This document shows positions 42,953 through 51,356 of a stretch of 64,000 nt of DNA, piece after piece. A program made the translations under genes and the position numbers. Position 1 is the stretch's first letter. Each line of letters starts with the position of its first letter. Source of the stretch: Candidatus Methanomethylophilus alvi Mx1201 (GTDB lineage Archaea > Thermoplasmatota > Thermoplasmata > Methanomassiliicoccales > Methanomethylophilaceae); NCBI RefSeq assembly GCF_000300255.2, contig NC_020913.1:124001-188000 (forward strand), read 5' to 3'. The notes under the pieces were generated by a model. It ran no database searches. It was not told where the DNA came from and worked only from the letters and a program-made list of their open reading frames with translations.

Positions 42953-44463
42953 AGCTGAAGGTGAAGAACGTCGATGTGATGGCATCCTCCCCCGCCGTGG
43001 GGATGGATCCTGCGGATTGTGCCGAGATAGGTGTCAAGGAGAACGACCGCGTCCGTGTATCCAACGGGAAGGCGGAGATGTCGGTCCTCCTCCTCACATC
43101 CGATGCGTTCGTCAACGTGGGGGAGGTCCTGGTCCCCAACTCGGTGGCCAAAAGGCTCAAGGTGAAGGACGGGGACGAGGTCGACGTGGTATTCTCACCC
43201 AGTCCCGAGAGCGTCCGCTCCATCAGAAAGAAGATGGATGGCGAGGTCCTTACCGACAAGGAGATCCAGGGAGTTGTCAACGACATCTATCTCGGCAGCC
43301 TGTCCAACATAGAGGTGTCGTCCTGGCTCACGGCCCTTTACATAAACGGGATGAACATCGACGAGATCGCCGCCTTCGCAAGGGCGATGGTCGACACCGG
43401 CGATGTGATCCCCTTCGACAGGTCCCCTGTATTCGACTTCCACAGCATGGGGGGTGTGCCCGGCAACAAGATCACCCCCATAGTGGTATCCATCGTCGCC
43501 GCGGCGGGACTGATGCTTCCCAAGACGTCATCCCGCGCCATCAGCAGTGCATGTGGCACATCCGATTTCGTGGAGACGTTCTGCGGTATCGAAGTGACGG
43601 CCGAGAAGCTCAAGGAGATAGGGGAGACGGTCGGCGGCGCCTTCGTCTGGGGCGGATCGATGAACATTGCCCCTGTGGACGATATCGTGATCAAGATCGA
43701 ACATCCTCTCGGAATAAATCCGAGGGCGCAGATGCTGGCGTCCATACTCAGCAAGAAACTCGCCATAGGCGCCAACTATCTGTTGGTGGACATCCCTACG
43801 GGATCCGGGACGAAGGTCCCGACGATAGAGGTCGCCCGGGCATATGCCAGAGATTTCATGGACCTCGGAGAGAAGCTGGGTATCCACATAGAGTGTGCCA
43901 TAACCTATGCCGATCAGCCGGTGGGGAGCGCCATAGGGCCCAATCTGGAGGCGAGGGAATGCATCCGCATATTGGAAGGGAACGAACACCCTGCGAGCGT
44001 CATAGAGAAGGCCTGCGAGTGTGCCGGCATAATCCTGGAGATGGGCGGATTCCAGAACGGGACGGAGAAGGCACGCGAACTCCTGAGGTCCGGTGCGGCA
44101 CACAGGAAATTCATGGAGATAGTGGTCGCCCAGGGCGGAAGTCCCGACCTGAAGGCCGACGACCTCAAACCCGGGAAGTTCACGGCGGACGTCGTCTCCT
44201 CGAAGTCTGGGTATGTGCATTCCATCAACAACAAGGATATCGTTTCGATAGCGAAGGCCCTCGGAGCACCCAACGACAAAGGTGCCGGAATGCTCCTTCT
44301 TAAGAAGAAAGGACAGAGGGTGGAGGCTGGGGACGTATTGTTCCAGCTCTTCGCCGACAACGAGGCCAAGCTGGCCCGCGCAAAGGAATTGGCCGACCGT
44401 TATCAGCCGGTGGCCATAGAGGGTATGCTCATAAAGAGGGTCACGGCGCCCCAGCCCAGGTGA
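42949..44463 (+). CDS. deoA: AMP phosphorylase
   Basis: This 504-residue thymidine-phosphorylase-family enzyme has the extra N-terminal domain (about residues 1-85) that marks archaeal AMP phosphorylases. It splits AMP with phosphate into adenine and ribose 1,5-bisphosphate. Core motifs are FDFHSMGGVPGNKITPIVV and KTSSRAISSACGTSDFVE, then GGAFVWGGSMNIAPVDD and the C-terminal barrel-sandwich GYVHSINNKDI and KKKGQRVEAGDVLFQLF. The start is the ATG overlapping the RuBisCO stop. With its two upstream neighbours it gives the whole AMP-to-3-phosphoglycerate route. Confidence 0.95.
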   Translation: MKLKVKNVDVMASSPAVGMDPADCAEIGVKENDRVRVSNGKAEMSVLLLTSDAFVNVGEVLVPNSVAKRLKVKDGDEVDVVFSPSPESVRSIRKKMDGEVLTDKEIQGVVNDIYLGSLSNIEVSSWLTALYINGMNIDEIAAFARAMVDTGDVIPFDRSPVFDFHSMGGVPGNKITPIVVSIVAAAGLMLPKTSSRAISSACGTSDFVETFCGIEVTAEKLKEIGETVGGAFVWGGSMNIAPVDDIVIKIEHPLGINPRAQMLASILSKKLAIGANYLLVDIPTGSGTKVPTIEVARAYARDFMDLGEKLGIHIECAITYADQPVGSAIGPNLEARECIRILEGNEHPASVIEKACECAGIILEMGGFQNGTEKARELLRSGAAHRKFMEIVVAQGGSPDLKADDLKPGKFTADVVSSKSGYVHSINNKDIVSIAKALGAPNDKGAGMLLLKKKGQRVEAGDVLFQLFADNEAKLARAKELADRYQPVAIEGMLIKRVTAPQPR

Positions 44464-44473
44464 TACGACGGTA

Positions 44474-45271
44474 CTGTTCTGCTTCACGGTGGATCTGGAC
44501 AGGGACGTGAACATCGAGGTTCCGGGACAGGTCGAGGCGGGGTCCTTGGACCGCGGGGATGGGACCGCACCGCGGTTCTCGTCCTCAGCCAAGGGTCTGG
44601 CACTCCTAGCCGATATGCTGGATGATCTGGCTATTCCGGCCGCATTCTTCTGCGAAGGCCGCACGTTGGAGGAGACCAGGGACTCATCCGGATGTCTGGC
44701 ACATTTCGAGATAGGTGTGCATGGATACGACCATGAGTCTCTGGGGCATATGACGCGCCCCGATGCGATCGAGGCGGTGAGGCACGGGTGTCAGGCCGTC
44801 AGGGACGTCACTGGGAGGAATCCGGTGGCGTTCCGTGCCCCGTATATGAGGCAACCCCGCGCCGTAGGCGATTTCCTCAAGGAGGTGGGGTGCGGGATCC
44901 ACATAGATTCCTCACAGTATGCGTACGGGGACGATTGCAGACCATCGCTTCTTCCCGGATATGTTGCCGAGATACCGGTCACGGAAGGAACGGATGCCGA
45001 AGGCAGGAGGATATCCGCCTATCTGTGGCCCATGCACGAGGGGAAAAGGTCTCCGCAAGACTACATCGACCTTGCATCCGCGGTCCCCGAGGATGGGGTC
45101 CTGGTCATTGCAGATCACACCTGGCACATTGTCGAATCCCGTTCCGGAGGGGTGTTCTCGGAAGACGATCTCCGGGAAAATCTGGAGAAGACGGAAGGGG
45201 CCCTCCGCGGGATCCTGGAGGCAGGCAACAGGCCGGCCACCCTGTCCGAGATATCCCGTCTGGCCGTCTGA
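44474..45271 (+). CDS. NodB-type polysaccharide deacetylase family protein
   Basis: The protein belongs to the NodB/carbohydrate esterase 4 superfamily. FCFTVDLDRD holds the catalytic Asp pair, FEIGVHGYDHE the metal histidines (H-x3-H) and PVAFRAPYMRQP the conserved arginine-proline motif. It probably removes an acetyl or related group from a sugar or amide. The first canonical start, GTG at 44489, would cut off most of the opening strand, so I propose the CTG at 44474, 9 bases after a strong AGGTGAT ribosome-binding site (44458-44464). It follows AMP phosphorylase directly, and its place in this operon is unexplained. Confidence 0.8.
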   Translation: MFCFTVDLDRDVNIEVPGQVEAGSLDRGDGTAPRFSSSAKGLALLADMLDDLAIPAAFFCEGRTLEETRDSSGCLAHFEIGVHGYDHESLGHMTRPDAIEAVRHGCQAVRDVTGRNPVAFRAPYMRQPRAVGDFLKEVGCGIHIDSSQYAYGDDCRPSLLPGYVAEIPVTEGTDAEGRRISAYLWPMHEGKRSPQDYIDLASAVPEDGVLVIADHTWHIVESRSGGVFSEDDLRENLEKTEGALRGILEAGNRPATLSEISRLAV

Positions 45272-45284
45272 CGCGCCCACGGGT

Positions 45285-45298
45285 AATTATAATATAAG
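45285..45298 (+). promoter_or_regulatory. TATA-like promoter of the folD operon
   Basis: AATTATAATATAAG lies about 26-39 bases before the folD ATG, in a 52-base spacer. Confidence 0.55.
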
Positions 45299-45323
45299 GC
45301 GGTGTCATAATCGACGGGAGAAC

Positions 45324-46208
45324 ATGACCGCCAAATTGATTCTTGGCAAAGATGTGTCCGAGCAGATCTACGGGGAACTGAGACAGAGGATCGAATCGCT
45401 CAGGTCCAAGGGCATAGTCCCAGGGTTAGCCGTGGTACTCGTCGGAGAGGACCCTGCGTCGCAGGTCTATGTCAGGATGAAGGGCAGGAAATGCGAGGAG
45501 CTCGGGATGCACTCCGTCACGATAGTCATGCCGGAGAGTACGACCCAGGATGCTCTTCTGGCGAAGGTCGCGGAGCTTAACGCGGATCCGTCCATACACG
45601 GGTTCCTGATCCAGCTGCCCCTCCCCGCCCATATAGACGAGAAGGCGGTCATCAATGCGGTGGATCCCTCCAAGGATGTGGACTGCTTCCACCCGTACAA
45701 CGTGGGAAAGATGCTCATCGGCGAACCGGAGTTCCTTCCGGCCACGCCTGCAGGGGTGCAGCAGATGCTTGTCCGCAGCGGCGTCGACATCCGCGGAAAG
45801 CACGTGGTGGTCGTAGGCAGGAGCAACATCGTCGGAAAGCCCATGGCGGCCATGATGATGCAGAAAGGCCCCGGTGCGGATTCCACGGTCACCGTGGTGC
45901 ATTCCAGGACTGAAGGTCTGGCGGACATAACCAGGCAGGCGGACATACTGATTGTGGCCATAGGCAAGGCGGGATTCGTCACCGCCGACATGGTGAAGGA
46001 CGGCGCGGTCGTCGTAGACGTCGGGACCAACAGGGTGGCGGACCCATCCGCCAAGAACGGTTCCAGATTGGTCGGGGACGTGGATTTCGAGACGGTGAAG
46101 GAGAAGGCCTCCATGATCACCCCCGTGCCCGGAGGCGTCGGACCCATGACCATATGCATGCTCATGGCCAACGCCGTCTCCGCAGCCGAAAGGAGGGCTG
46201 GGATATGA
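45324..46208 (+). CDS. folD: Bifunctional methylene-H4folate dehydrogenase/cyclohydrolase FolD
   Basis: This 294-residue FolD interconverts methylene-, methenyl- and 10-formyl-tetrahydrofolate using NADP. The substrate motif GEDPASQVYVRMKGRKCEELG has the catalytic lysine near residue 55. HGFLIQLPLP, the DVDCFHPYNVGK loop, VVVVGRSNIVGKPMA for the cofactor and the C-terminal PVPGGVGPMTICMLM are all present. It can supply 10-formyl-tetrahydrofolate to PurH. A GGGAGAAC ribosome-binding region precedes the ATG. kptA overlaps its stop codon. Confidence 0.96.
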   Translation: MTAKLILGKDVSEQIYGELRQRIESLRSKGIVPGLAVVLVGEDPASQVYVRMKGRKCEELGMHSVTIVMPESTTQDALLAKVAELNADPSIHGFLIQLPLPAHIDEKAVINAVDPSKDVDCFHPYNVGKMLIGEPEFLPATPAGVQQMLVRSGVDIRGKHVVVVGRSNIVGKPMAAMMMQKGPGADSTVTVVHSRTEGLADITRQADILIVAIGKAGFVTADMVKDGAVVVDVGTNRVADPSAKNGSRLVGDVDFETVKEKASMITPVPGGVGPMTICMLMANAVSAAERRAGI

Positions 46209-46864
46209 TAAACGAATGCGAGGAGCATGGATACTACCGCGACGATTTCTGCCCTGTCTGCGGGGAGAAAGGGAAGTTCGTGATGAGCGATTACGAGGTC
46301 GAGAAGATGGGGAGGACCCTTGCGGCCATCCTCAGGCATGGGAAGTTCGACCTGGAGATGAGTCCCCAGGGGTTTGTGGACATGCGCGATATCGTGGATA
46401 CGGTGCGCGGCATCAATCCCCGCATGAAATGGTTGCGTCCCCATCACATAGAGGCGCTGGCGCTTACCGACCCGAAGGGAAGATACCAGGTGGTGGGCCA
46501 TAAGGTCAGGGCGACCTACGGACATACCGTGAAATTGGACCTGCACCTCCCTACGGACGACGTGCCGGACCACCTTTACTATCCAGTCTCCCCCGATGCG
46601 GAGGAGATAATCATGGAGACCGGCATCATGCCGGTGGACAGGGCCATGGTGCACCTGTCCGGAACATACAGGGATGCCGTAAGGGCCGGCTCCGTCCGCA
46701 TGGACGACGTGGCGGTCCTCGACATCGACACGAAGAGATGTGCGGATGCGGGATTCCCGATAGGTAAGGCGGCAAGGTCCGTCTACCTGTGCGACAGGGT
46801 CCCGCCCGAATGTTTATCCCTGGCCGAAGAGCCAGAAGACAAAGGAGACTCATACCGATGGTAA
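46205..46864 (+). CDS. kptA: RNA 2'-phosphotransferase KptA/Tpt1
   Basis: This 219-residue enzyme has an N-terminal zinc-knuckle region (C5, H8, C16 and C19 in ECEEHGYYRDDFCPVCG) followed by the KptA fold. KMGRTLAAILRHGKF, VRATYGHTV, the YYPVSPDAEEIIMETGI segment and HLSGT match the NAD-binding residues. In eukaryotes Tpt1 removes the 2'-phosphate left by tRNA splicing, using NAD; the archaeal substrate is less clear. Its ATG overlaps the folD stop, and its last codons overlap the start of mmp11 by 7 bases. Confidence 0.9.
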   Translation: MINECEEHGYYRDDFCPVCGEKGKFVMSDYEVEKMGRTLAAILRHGKFDLEMSPQGFVDMRDIVDTVRGINPRMKWLRPHHIEALALTDPKGRYQVVGHKVRATYGHTVKLDLHLPTDDVPDHLYYPVSPDAEEIIMETGIMPVDRAMVHLSGTYRDAVRAGSVRMDDVAVLDIDTKRCADAGFPIGKAARSVYLCDRVPPECLSLAEEPEDKGDSYRW

Positions 46865-47820
46865 CCGTTCTAAGGCCTGACGAGGTCAAAACGAAATACG
46901 GTCCCCTGTTCTGCAGAGGGTTCATAACGATCGTAGACGAGAAGGCCGGTAAGGCGAAGATAATCGAGCAGTGCTGTGCCCGCGGGCCCGGAGAGTGGGA
47001 TATAGTCAACCGCCGCAGGACCGGCGGCGTCATCGACAACATCGTGATGCAGGGCACTACCCTCGTCATGGATGTGTCCATCGGAGAGAAGGAACTCAGG
47101 TTCGGACCCGTGTCCGCGGACCTAGGCGGTCAGGGACTGAAGGCCTTCAAGGTCGAGGGTGACGAGGTCCGTACCACCTGGTACGGTATAGCAGGGGCCT
47201 CCGTCGGCATAGGGGCATGCCTGCCGCAGTGCCCGGACGTCATCCGTACCGAGTATCCGGACGATTTCAAGATCGGCGGCGGCCACGCGGCCCACGTCGA
47301 CATCATAACCCCCAAGATGGTCAGGCTGGTCATAGGGGTGGACGACACCGATACAAAGGAGAAGGGGGCCACCTGGGCCACCGCCCTCAAGATGGGGCAG
47401 AACGCCCCCGTCGGGCACTTCCTGGAACACAAGATCATCCAGCTCAACCCCAAGACGCCTACGAAGACGACCAACTGCTGTTCTTCGGCCGTGTCCTTCG
47501 CGGTGAGGGAAGAGGACATACCCAGACTCATAGAGTACTGTGTGGATTTCCTCAAGAAGGAATCGTATTCCACGGATGCGGTCATGACGGTGTTCCAGGG
47601 GCTGGAGGTCCCTAAGAGGCTCGTCGAATACGGGTGGAGCGCGAAGAGCACCATGTACACCAGGGAGGACGCCGTCAAGGTGGCCGAGGAGTGCGGGGTG
47701 CAGATCATCAGCATCACCGGCACGGACGGGACGATCGGGGCCGTGGCCGCCATAGGCTGCGTCGACCTCGGACCGGAGGCCGCCGGCGTTCCCGAGGACT
47801 TCCCTGACCTGGTGATGTGA
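46858..47820 (+). CDS. Methanogenesis marker protein 11
   Basis: This 320-residue protein matches methanogenesis marker 11, found almost only in methanogens and of unproven function. Its C-terminal half has RLVIGVDDTDTKEKGATWATA (about 160-180), the DDTD pattern shared with TiaS-like tRNA-modifying enzymes. TKTTNCCSSAVSFAV and the C-terminal AVAAIGCVDLG follow. This suggests a nucleotide-dependent modification reaction. GGAG at 46843-46846 selects the ATG at 46858; the longer upstream frame shadows kptA. It is the clearest methanogen marker in the window. Confidence 0.88.
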   Translation: MVTVLRPDEVKTKYGPLFCRGFITIVDEKAGKAKIIEQCCARGPGEWDIVNRRRTGGVIDNIVMQGTTLVMDVSIGEKELRFGPVSADLGGQGLKAFKVEGDEVRTTWYGIAGASVGIGACLPQCPDVIRTEYPDDFKIGGGHAAHVDIITPKMVRLVIGVDDTDTKEKGATWATALKMGQNAPVGHFLEHKIIQLNPKTPTKTTNCCSSAVSFAVREEDIPRLIEYCVDFLKKESYSTDAVMTVFQGLEVPKRLVEYGWSAKSTMYTREDAVKVAEECGVQIISITGTDGTIGAVAAIGCVDLGPEAAGVPEDFPDLVM

Positions 47821-47838
47821 AACACGGAGATTCCGGAA

Positions 47839-48621
47839 ATGGCTGCAGTACCGAACATAATCTCGAAACAGGTGTATTCCACCTACGAGAAGAATCTCGA
47901 CAAGGAGGTCAAGGAAGGCCCCATGCCGAAGCACATAGGCATCATAATGGACGGTAACCGCCGCTATGCACGCGAATTCCTAGGTGATGACATCAACGCC
48001 GGCCACAAGGCCGGGGAGAAGAAGATCCACGAGCTCCTGGATTGGTGCCTGGACCTCGATATCAAGTATGTCACCGTCTATGCATTCTCCTCCGAGAATT
48101 TCAGCAGGGACGAGGACGAAGTGAACTTCCTCATGGAGATGGCCGAGGGGTCCCTCAGGGAGATCGTCGAAGACCCCCGCATAATAACCAACCGCGTCCG
48201 CGTCCGCGTCCTCGGGGACAGGAGCAAGCTCCCCGACTATGTCTGCGAGGCCATAGACTACGCCGATGAGAAGACCAAGGACTACGACGATTTCATGTTC
48301 AGCATATGTCTGGCCTACGGCGGAAGGCAGGAGATCGTCAACGCCGTGAAGGAGATAGCCAGAAAGGTCCAGGACGGAGACGTCCTTCCCGACGAGATAA
48401 CCGAGGACATGCTTTCCAAGCATCTCTATACCTCGGACATGCCGGATCCGGACCTCATACTCCGTACGTCGGGGGAGGTAAGGATATCCAACTTCCTGCT
48501 ATGGCAGCTCGCCTATTCGGAGCTGTACTTCACGGACGTCTATTGGCCGGGATTCCGTCATATCGACCTTCTGAGGGCCATCAGGACGTACCAGCAGCGC
48601 GTGAGACGCTACGGGAGGTGA
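47839..48621 (+). CDS. uppS: cis-Prenyltransferase UppS (polyprenyl diphosphate synthase)
   Basis: This 260-residue cis-prenyltransferase makes the long-chain polyprenyl diphosphate that carries sugars across the membrane. It shows the catalytic HIGIIMDGNRRYARE (about 30-45), YVTVYAFSSENFSR, and the C-terminal ILRTSGEVRISNFLLWQLAYSELYFTD with the SGE and metal-binding residues. In archaea it usually extends geranylgeranyl diphosphate. Its stop codon lies within a GGAGGTGA sequence that is the ribosome-binding site of the following radical SAM gene. Confidence 0.95.
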   Translation: MAAVPNIISKQVYSTYEKNLDKEVKEGPMPKHIGIIMDGNRRYAREFLGDDINAGHKAGEKKIHELLDWCLDLDIKYVTVYAFSSENFSRDEDEVNFLMEMAEGSLREIVEDPRIITNRVRVRVLGDRSKLPDYVCEAIDYADEKTKDYDDFMFSICLAYGGRQEIVNAVKEIARKVQDGDVLPDEITEDMLSKHLYTSDMPDPDLILRTSGEVRISNFLLWQLAYSELYFTDVYWPGFRHIDLLRAIRTYQQRVRRYGR

Positions 48622-48643
48622 GGGAACGGTCCATTACGATGCC

Positions 48644-50359
48644 GTGTTCCTGCACGCCCCCAGCGTCTATGATTTCAGGAAGAAGCCCATATTCTACGGT
48701 CCCGTGAGCGACGTCATACCCTCGTCCCCCGTGTTCGAGATGTACCCCATGGGGTTCATGACCATCTCCACATACCTGCAGATGGCCGGATTCAAGACCA
48801 GGATCGTCAACATCGCCGGTCTTATGCTGGCCGATGAGAAGTTCGACGCGGAGGAGAGGATACGGAAGCTCGACGCCGACGTATACTTCATCGACCTCCA
48901 TTGGATGCCCCATGCGCATGGGGCCCTGGAGTTGGCCAAGATAGTGAAGAGACACCATCCGAACGCCAGGACGGAGTTCGGGGGATTCACTTCATCGTAC
49001 TTCTATGACGAGCTGATACGCCGTCCGGAGGTGGACCTCGTCATGAGGGGGGATACCACGGAGATCCCCACGGTGAAGATGATGGAGGCCCTGTCCAAGG
49101 GAGAGGACCTTTCATCCGTCCCGAATCTCGTATGGAAGGATGCCGGGGGCAAGGTCCACGACAACGGTCTGACATACGTCCAAGAGGATCTCGACAACAT
49201 AGTGTTCGACTACGGCGTCATGATCAAGAACGTCATGCGCACCATGGACGTGACGGGATCGCTTCCATGGTACGGCTGGGACAAGGTCCCTCTCACTTCG
49301 GTCTTCACCGTGAGGGGATGTACCGTCAACTGTGCCGAATGCGGAGGTTCGAACTCCGCCAACAAAAGGGTGTGTTGCAGAAGCCATCCCGCCTTCAGGA
49401 GCCCCGAGAAGCTCGCCGAGGACATGGAGGGCATATCCAACTACATGAAGGCCCCGATCTTCATCGTAGGGGACATAAGGCAGGCGGGACAGGGCTATTG
49501 CGACAGGTTCCTGAAGGCAGCCAAGGAGAGGCGTATAGACAATCACGTGGTGGTGGAGTTATTCAATGGTGCCAGCGCCGAACATTTCTCGAACATAGAC
49601 CGTACGTTCGAAGGAGGTTGGTCCATCGAGTTCTCTCCGGACTCGTTCGATGAATCCGTCCGTCTGGCACTTGGCAAGGGATATACTAACGAGGCCATAG
49701 AGAAGACCCTGCCCAACGCTTTCAGGAACGGGTGCAGCCGCTTCGACCTCTTCTTCATGACGGGGCTCCCCCAGCAGACCCGCGAGTCGGCCATGCAGAC
49801 GGCGGCCGATGCCAAGCACCTCTGGGACATCGTCGATAAGGACGACGGGTTGTTCATCTACGACTCTCCTTTCGCCCCGTTCGTGGATCCCGGGAGCAGG
49901 GCTTTCGAGGAGCCGGAGAAGTGGGGATACAAGCTCCGTGCGAGGACCTTGGAGGACCACAGGAGGCTGTTGGACAGTCCCTCTTGGAAACACGTCCTAT
50001 CCTATGAGACCGTCTGGATGGACCGTGACCAGATTGCAGACACCTCGTACGATGCGGCCATCGTCCTTACGAATGCGGAACGTGATTCGGGGCGCATCGA
50101 CGATGCGGCCGCAGATGAAAGGAACGATCGGACGGAGGTCGCCCGCGGGATCATGTATCGCATAGACGACATCCTGAGGATCGAGGACCCGGAGGAAAGG
50201 GATTCCAAGCTCTGGGACATCAAAGAGGAAGGGGTCAGGATGATGAACAACACCATCACCGACAAAAACGACCTGGATTGGACATCCGGTTCCATCTGGA
50301 GGAACGTCCCGAGGATCGGAGCAGGCCTCATAAAGAGTCTCATACACGGCAGGCATTAA
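48644..50359 (+). CDS. B12-binding-domain radical SAM protein (Ta0216-like)
   Basis: This 571-residue protein has an N-terminal cobalamin-binding-type domain (APSVYDFRKK, YPMGFMTISTYLQMAGF, VYFIDLHWMPHAHGA, TEFGGFTSS). The radical SAM barrel has CX3CX2C at C226, C230 and C233 (RGCTVNCAECGG), and a long C-terminal extension follows. I recall this layout as the Ta0216 family of Thermoplasmata; the reaction is unknown. B12 radical SAM enzymes often methylate or rearrange unactivated carbons. The start is GTG 44 bases-in at 48644; the GGAGGTGA site is 23 bases upstream, farther than usual, so the start is uncertain. It follows uppS, which may hint at a lipid substrate. Confidence 0.78.
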   Translation: MFLHAPSVYDFRKKPIFYGPVSDVIPSSPVFEMYPMGFMTISTYLQMAGFKTRIVNIAGLMLADEKFDAEERIRKLDADVYFIDLHWMPHAHGALELAKIVKRHHPNARTEFGGFTSSYFYDELIRRPEVDLVMRGDTTEIPTVKMMEALSKGEDLSSVPNLVWKDAGGKVHDNGLTYVQEDLDNIVFDYGVMIKNVMRTMDVTGSLPWYGWDKVPLTSVFTVRGCTVNCAECGGSNSANKRVCCRSHPAFRSPEKLAEDMEGISNYMKAPIFIVGDIRQAGQGYCDRFLKAAKERRIDNHVVVELFNGASAEHFSNIDRTFEGGWSIEFSPDSFDESVRLALGKGYTNEAIEKTLPNAFRNGCSRFDLFFMTGLPQQTRESAMQTAADAKHLWDIVDKDDGLFIYDSPFAPFVDPGSRAFEEPEKWGYKLRARTLEDHRRLLDSPSWKHVLSYETVWMDRDQIADTSYDAAIVLTNAERDSGRIDDAAADERNDRTEVARGIMYRIDDILRIEDPEERDSKLWDIKEEGVRMMNNTITDKNDLDWTSGSIWRNVPRIGAGLIKSLIHGRH

Positions 50360-50369
50360 GCCTGCCGTG
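50345..50369. terminator. Hairpin between the radical SAM gene and proC
   Basis: A perfect 10-bp stem CACGGCAGGC / GCCTGCCGTG with a 5-base loop overlaps the stop codon of the radical SAM gene. CATTAAAAATA follows. It sits between convergent genes and could stop transcription from both sides. Confidence 0.7.
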
Positions 50370-50394
50370 CATTAAAAATACAAGTCTGGCACTT

Positions 50395-51201
50395 TTATTC
50401 TTTACCCATCTCTACAGACCTTTTCACGGTGGCGTCGACACAGTGGATCATGGCCTCCTCGAATTTCTCTTCGCGAAGGACCTTGACGCCCTCGATCGTG
50501 GTCCCTCCGGGGGAGCACACGCCGTCTATGAGCTGTTCGGTGGTCATCCCGGACTCCAGGACCATCCTGCCCGCTCCGATCATGGATTGTGCCGCCAATA
50601 CCTTCGACTGCTCCTCGGTGAGTCCGTATTTCTTCCCGGCCTCGATGAGGGCCTGGGCGGCCATATAGAGGAAGGCCGGAGAGCTTCCGCAGATCCCCGT
50701 GACGGCATCCAGGTCGCATTCCCTGACCTCTTCCGCCAATCCTATGGCGGACAGGACGGTCTTGACGGTCTCCCTGTCCTTGTCTGTGCACGTCTCGTCC
50801 ATGACATATCCCGCGGCGCCTTCCAGGACCATGCAGCAGTGGTTGGGCATGACCCTCACAATTCTGGAATCTGGCACATATGATTTCAGGGTCTTGATCT
50901 TGACTCCTGCGACTATGCTGATCAGGAGGTGGTCCCCGGTAAGATCCACGCCCTCCTCGAGGAATAGCGGGGCGATGTTCTTCGGTTTGATGGCGAGTAC
51001 GAGGACGTCTGTCAGACCGGCTATGTCGGATGCTTTGTCGAACATCCTTATTCCGGTCTCCTGGGTCATTCTGTCCCGGGTCTCCTTGGTGGGGGCGCAG
51101 GCGACTATTTCTTCCGGACCGTACACGTTCTTGGCTATGAGCCCTTTGATCATCGCGCCGGCCATCCTGCCCGCTCCGATGAATCCGATCTTGACTGCCA
51201 T
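50395..51201 (-). CDS. proC: Pyrroline-5-carboxylate reductase ProC
   Basis: This 268-residue enzyme reduces pyrroline-5-carboxylate to proline with NAD(P)H. The N-terminal fold is KIGFIGAGRMAGAMIKGLI (3-21). LVLAIKPKNIAPLF and the conserved VRVMPNHCCMVLEGAAGY follow, and the C-terminal dimer domain has AVTGICGSSPAFLYMAAQALIEAG and VCSPGGTTIEGVKVL. Length and order are standard. A TTATTATAAGG box sits 25-35 bases upstream on the minus strand. It is divergent from the fpo operon and has no other proline gene beside it. Confidence 0.96.
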   Translation of the reverse strand: MAVKIGFIGAGRMAGAMIKGLIAKNVYGPEEIVACAPTKETRDRMTQETGIRMFDKASDIAGLTDVLVLAIKPKNIAPLFLEEGVDLTGDHLLISIVAGVKIKTLKSYVPDSRIVRVMPNHCCMVLEGAAGYVMDETCTDKDRETVKTVLSAIGLAEEVRECDLDAVTGICGSSPAFLYMAAQALIEAGKKYGLTEEQSKVLAAQSMIGAGRMVLESGMTTEQLIDGVCSPGGTTIEGVKVLREEKFEEAMIHCVDATVKRSVEMGKE

Positions 51202-51242
51202 GGGGCGTCCAACCGCTTCCCCTTATAATAAGCGTTGACATA

Positions 51243-51256
51243 ATTCTTTAAAGAAT
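51243..51256. promoter_or_regulatory. 14-bp palindrome in the proC-fpo divergent spacer
   Basis: ATTCTTTAAAGAAT is a perfect palindrome, 42-55 bases upstream of proC and about 75 bases before the fpo TATA box. It is a candidate operator for either side; AT-richness lowers its significance. Confidence 0.35.
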
Positions 51257-51325
51257 ATTTAGTCCTGATTAAATTCTTAAATCGATTCGGATTTATAAAT
51301 GAAGTGCGCATTATTTCCCTTCTCC

Positions 51326-51337
51326 ATTATATAGAAA
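51326..51337 (+). promoter_or_regulatory. TATA box of the fpo operon
   Basis: ATTATATAGAAA is centred about 25 bases before the fpoA ATG (51357), implying a leaderless or very short leader. A second AT-rich TTTATAAATG lies at about 51291-51300. Confidence 0.6.
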
Positions 51338-51356
51338 GAAAACATCGCAAGAGCCG

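Noticed and set aside
49343..49357. GGAGGTTCGAACTCC, resembling a tRNA T-arm
   Set aside because: It lies inside the radical SAM cluster region of an intact gene, and no acceptor, D or anticodon arms can be folded around it.
50402..51241. A 279-codon minus-strand frame overlapping proC in another frame
   Set aside because: proC is complete with all motifs and a TATA box. The alternative frame is Arg/His/Gly-rich without motifs.
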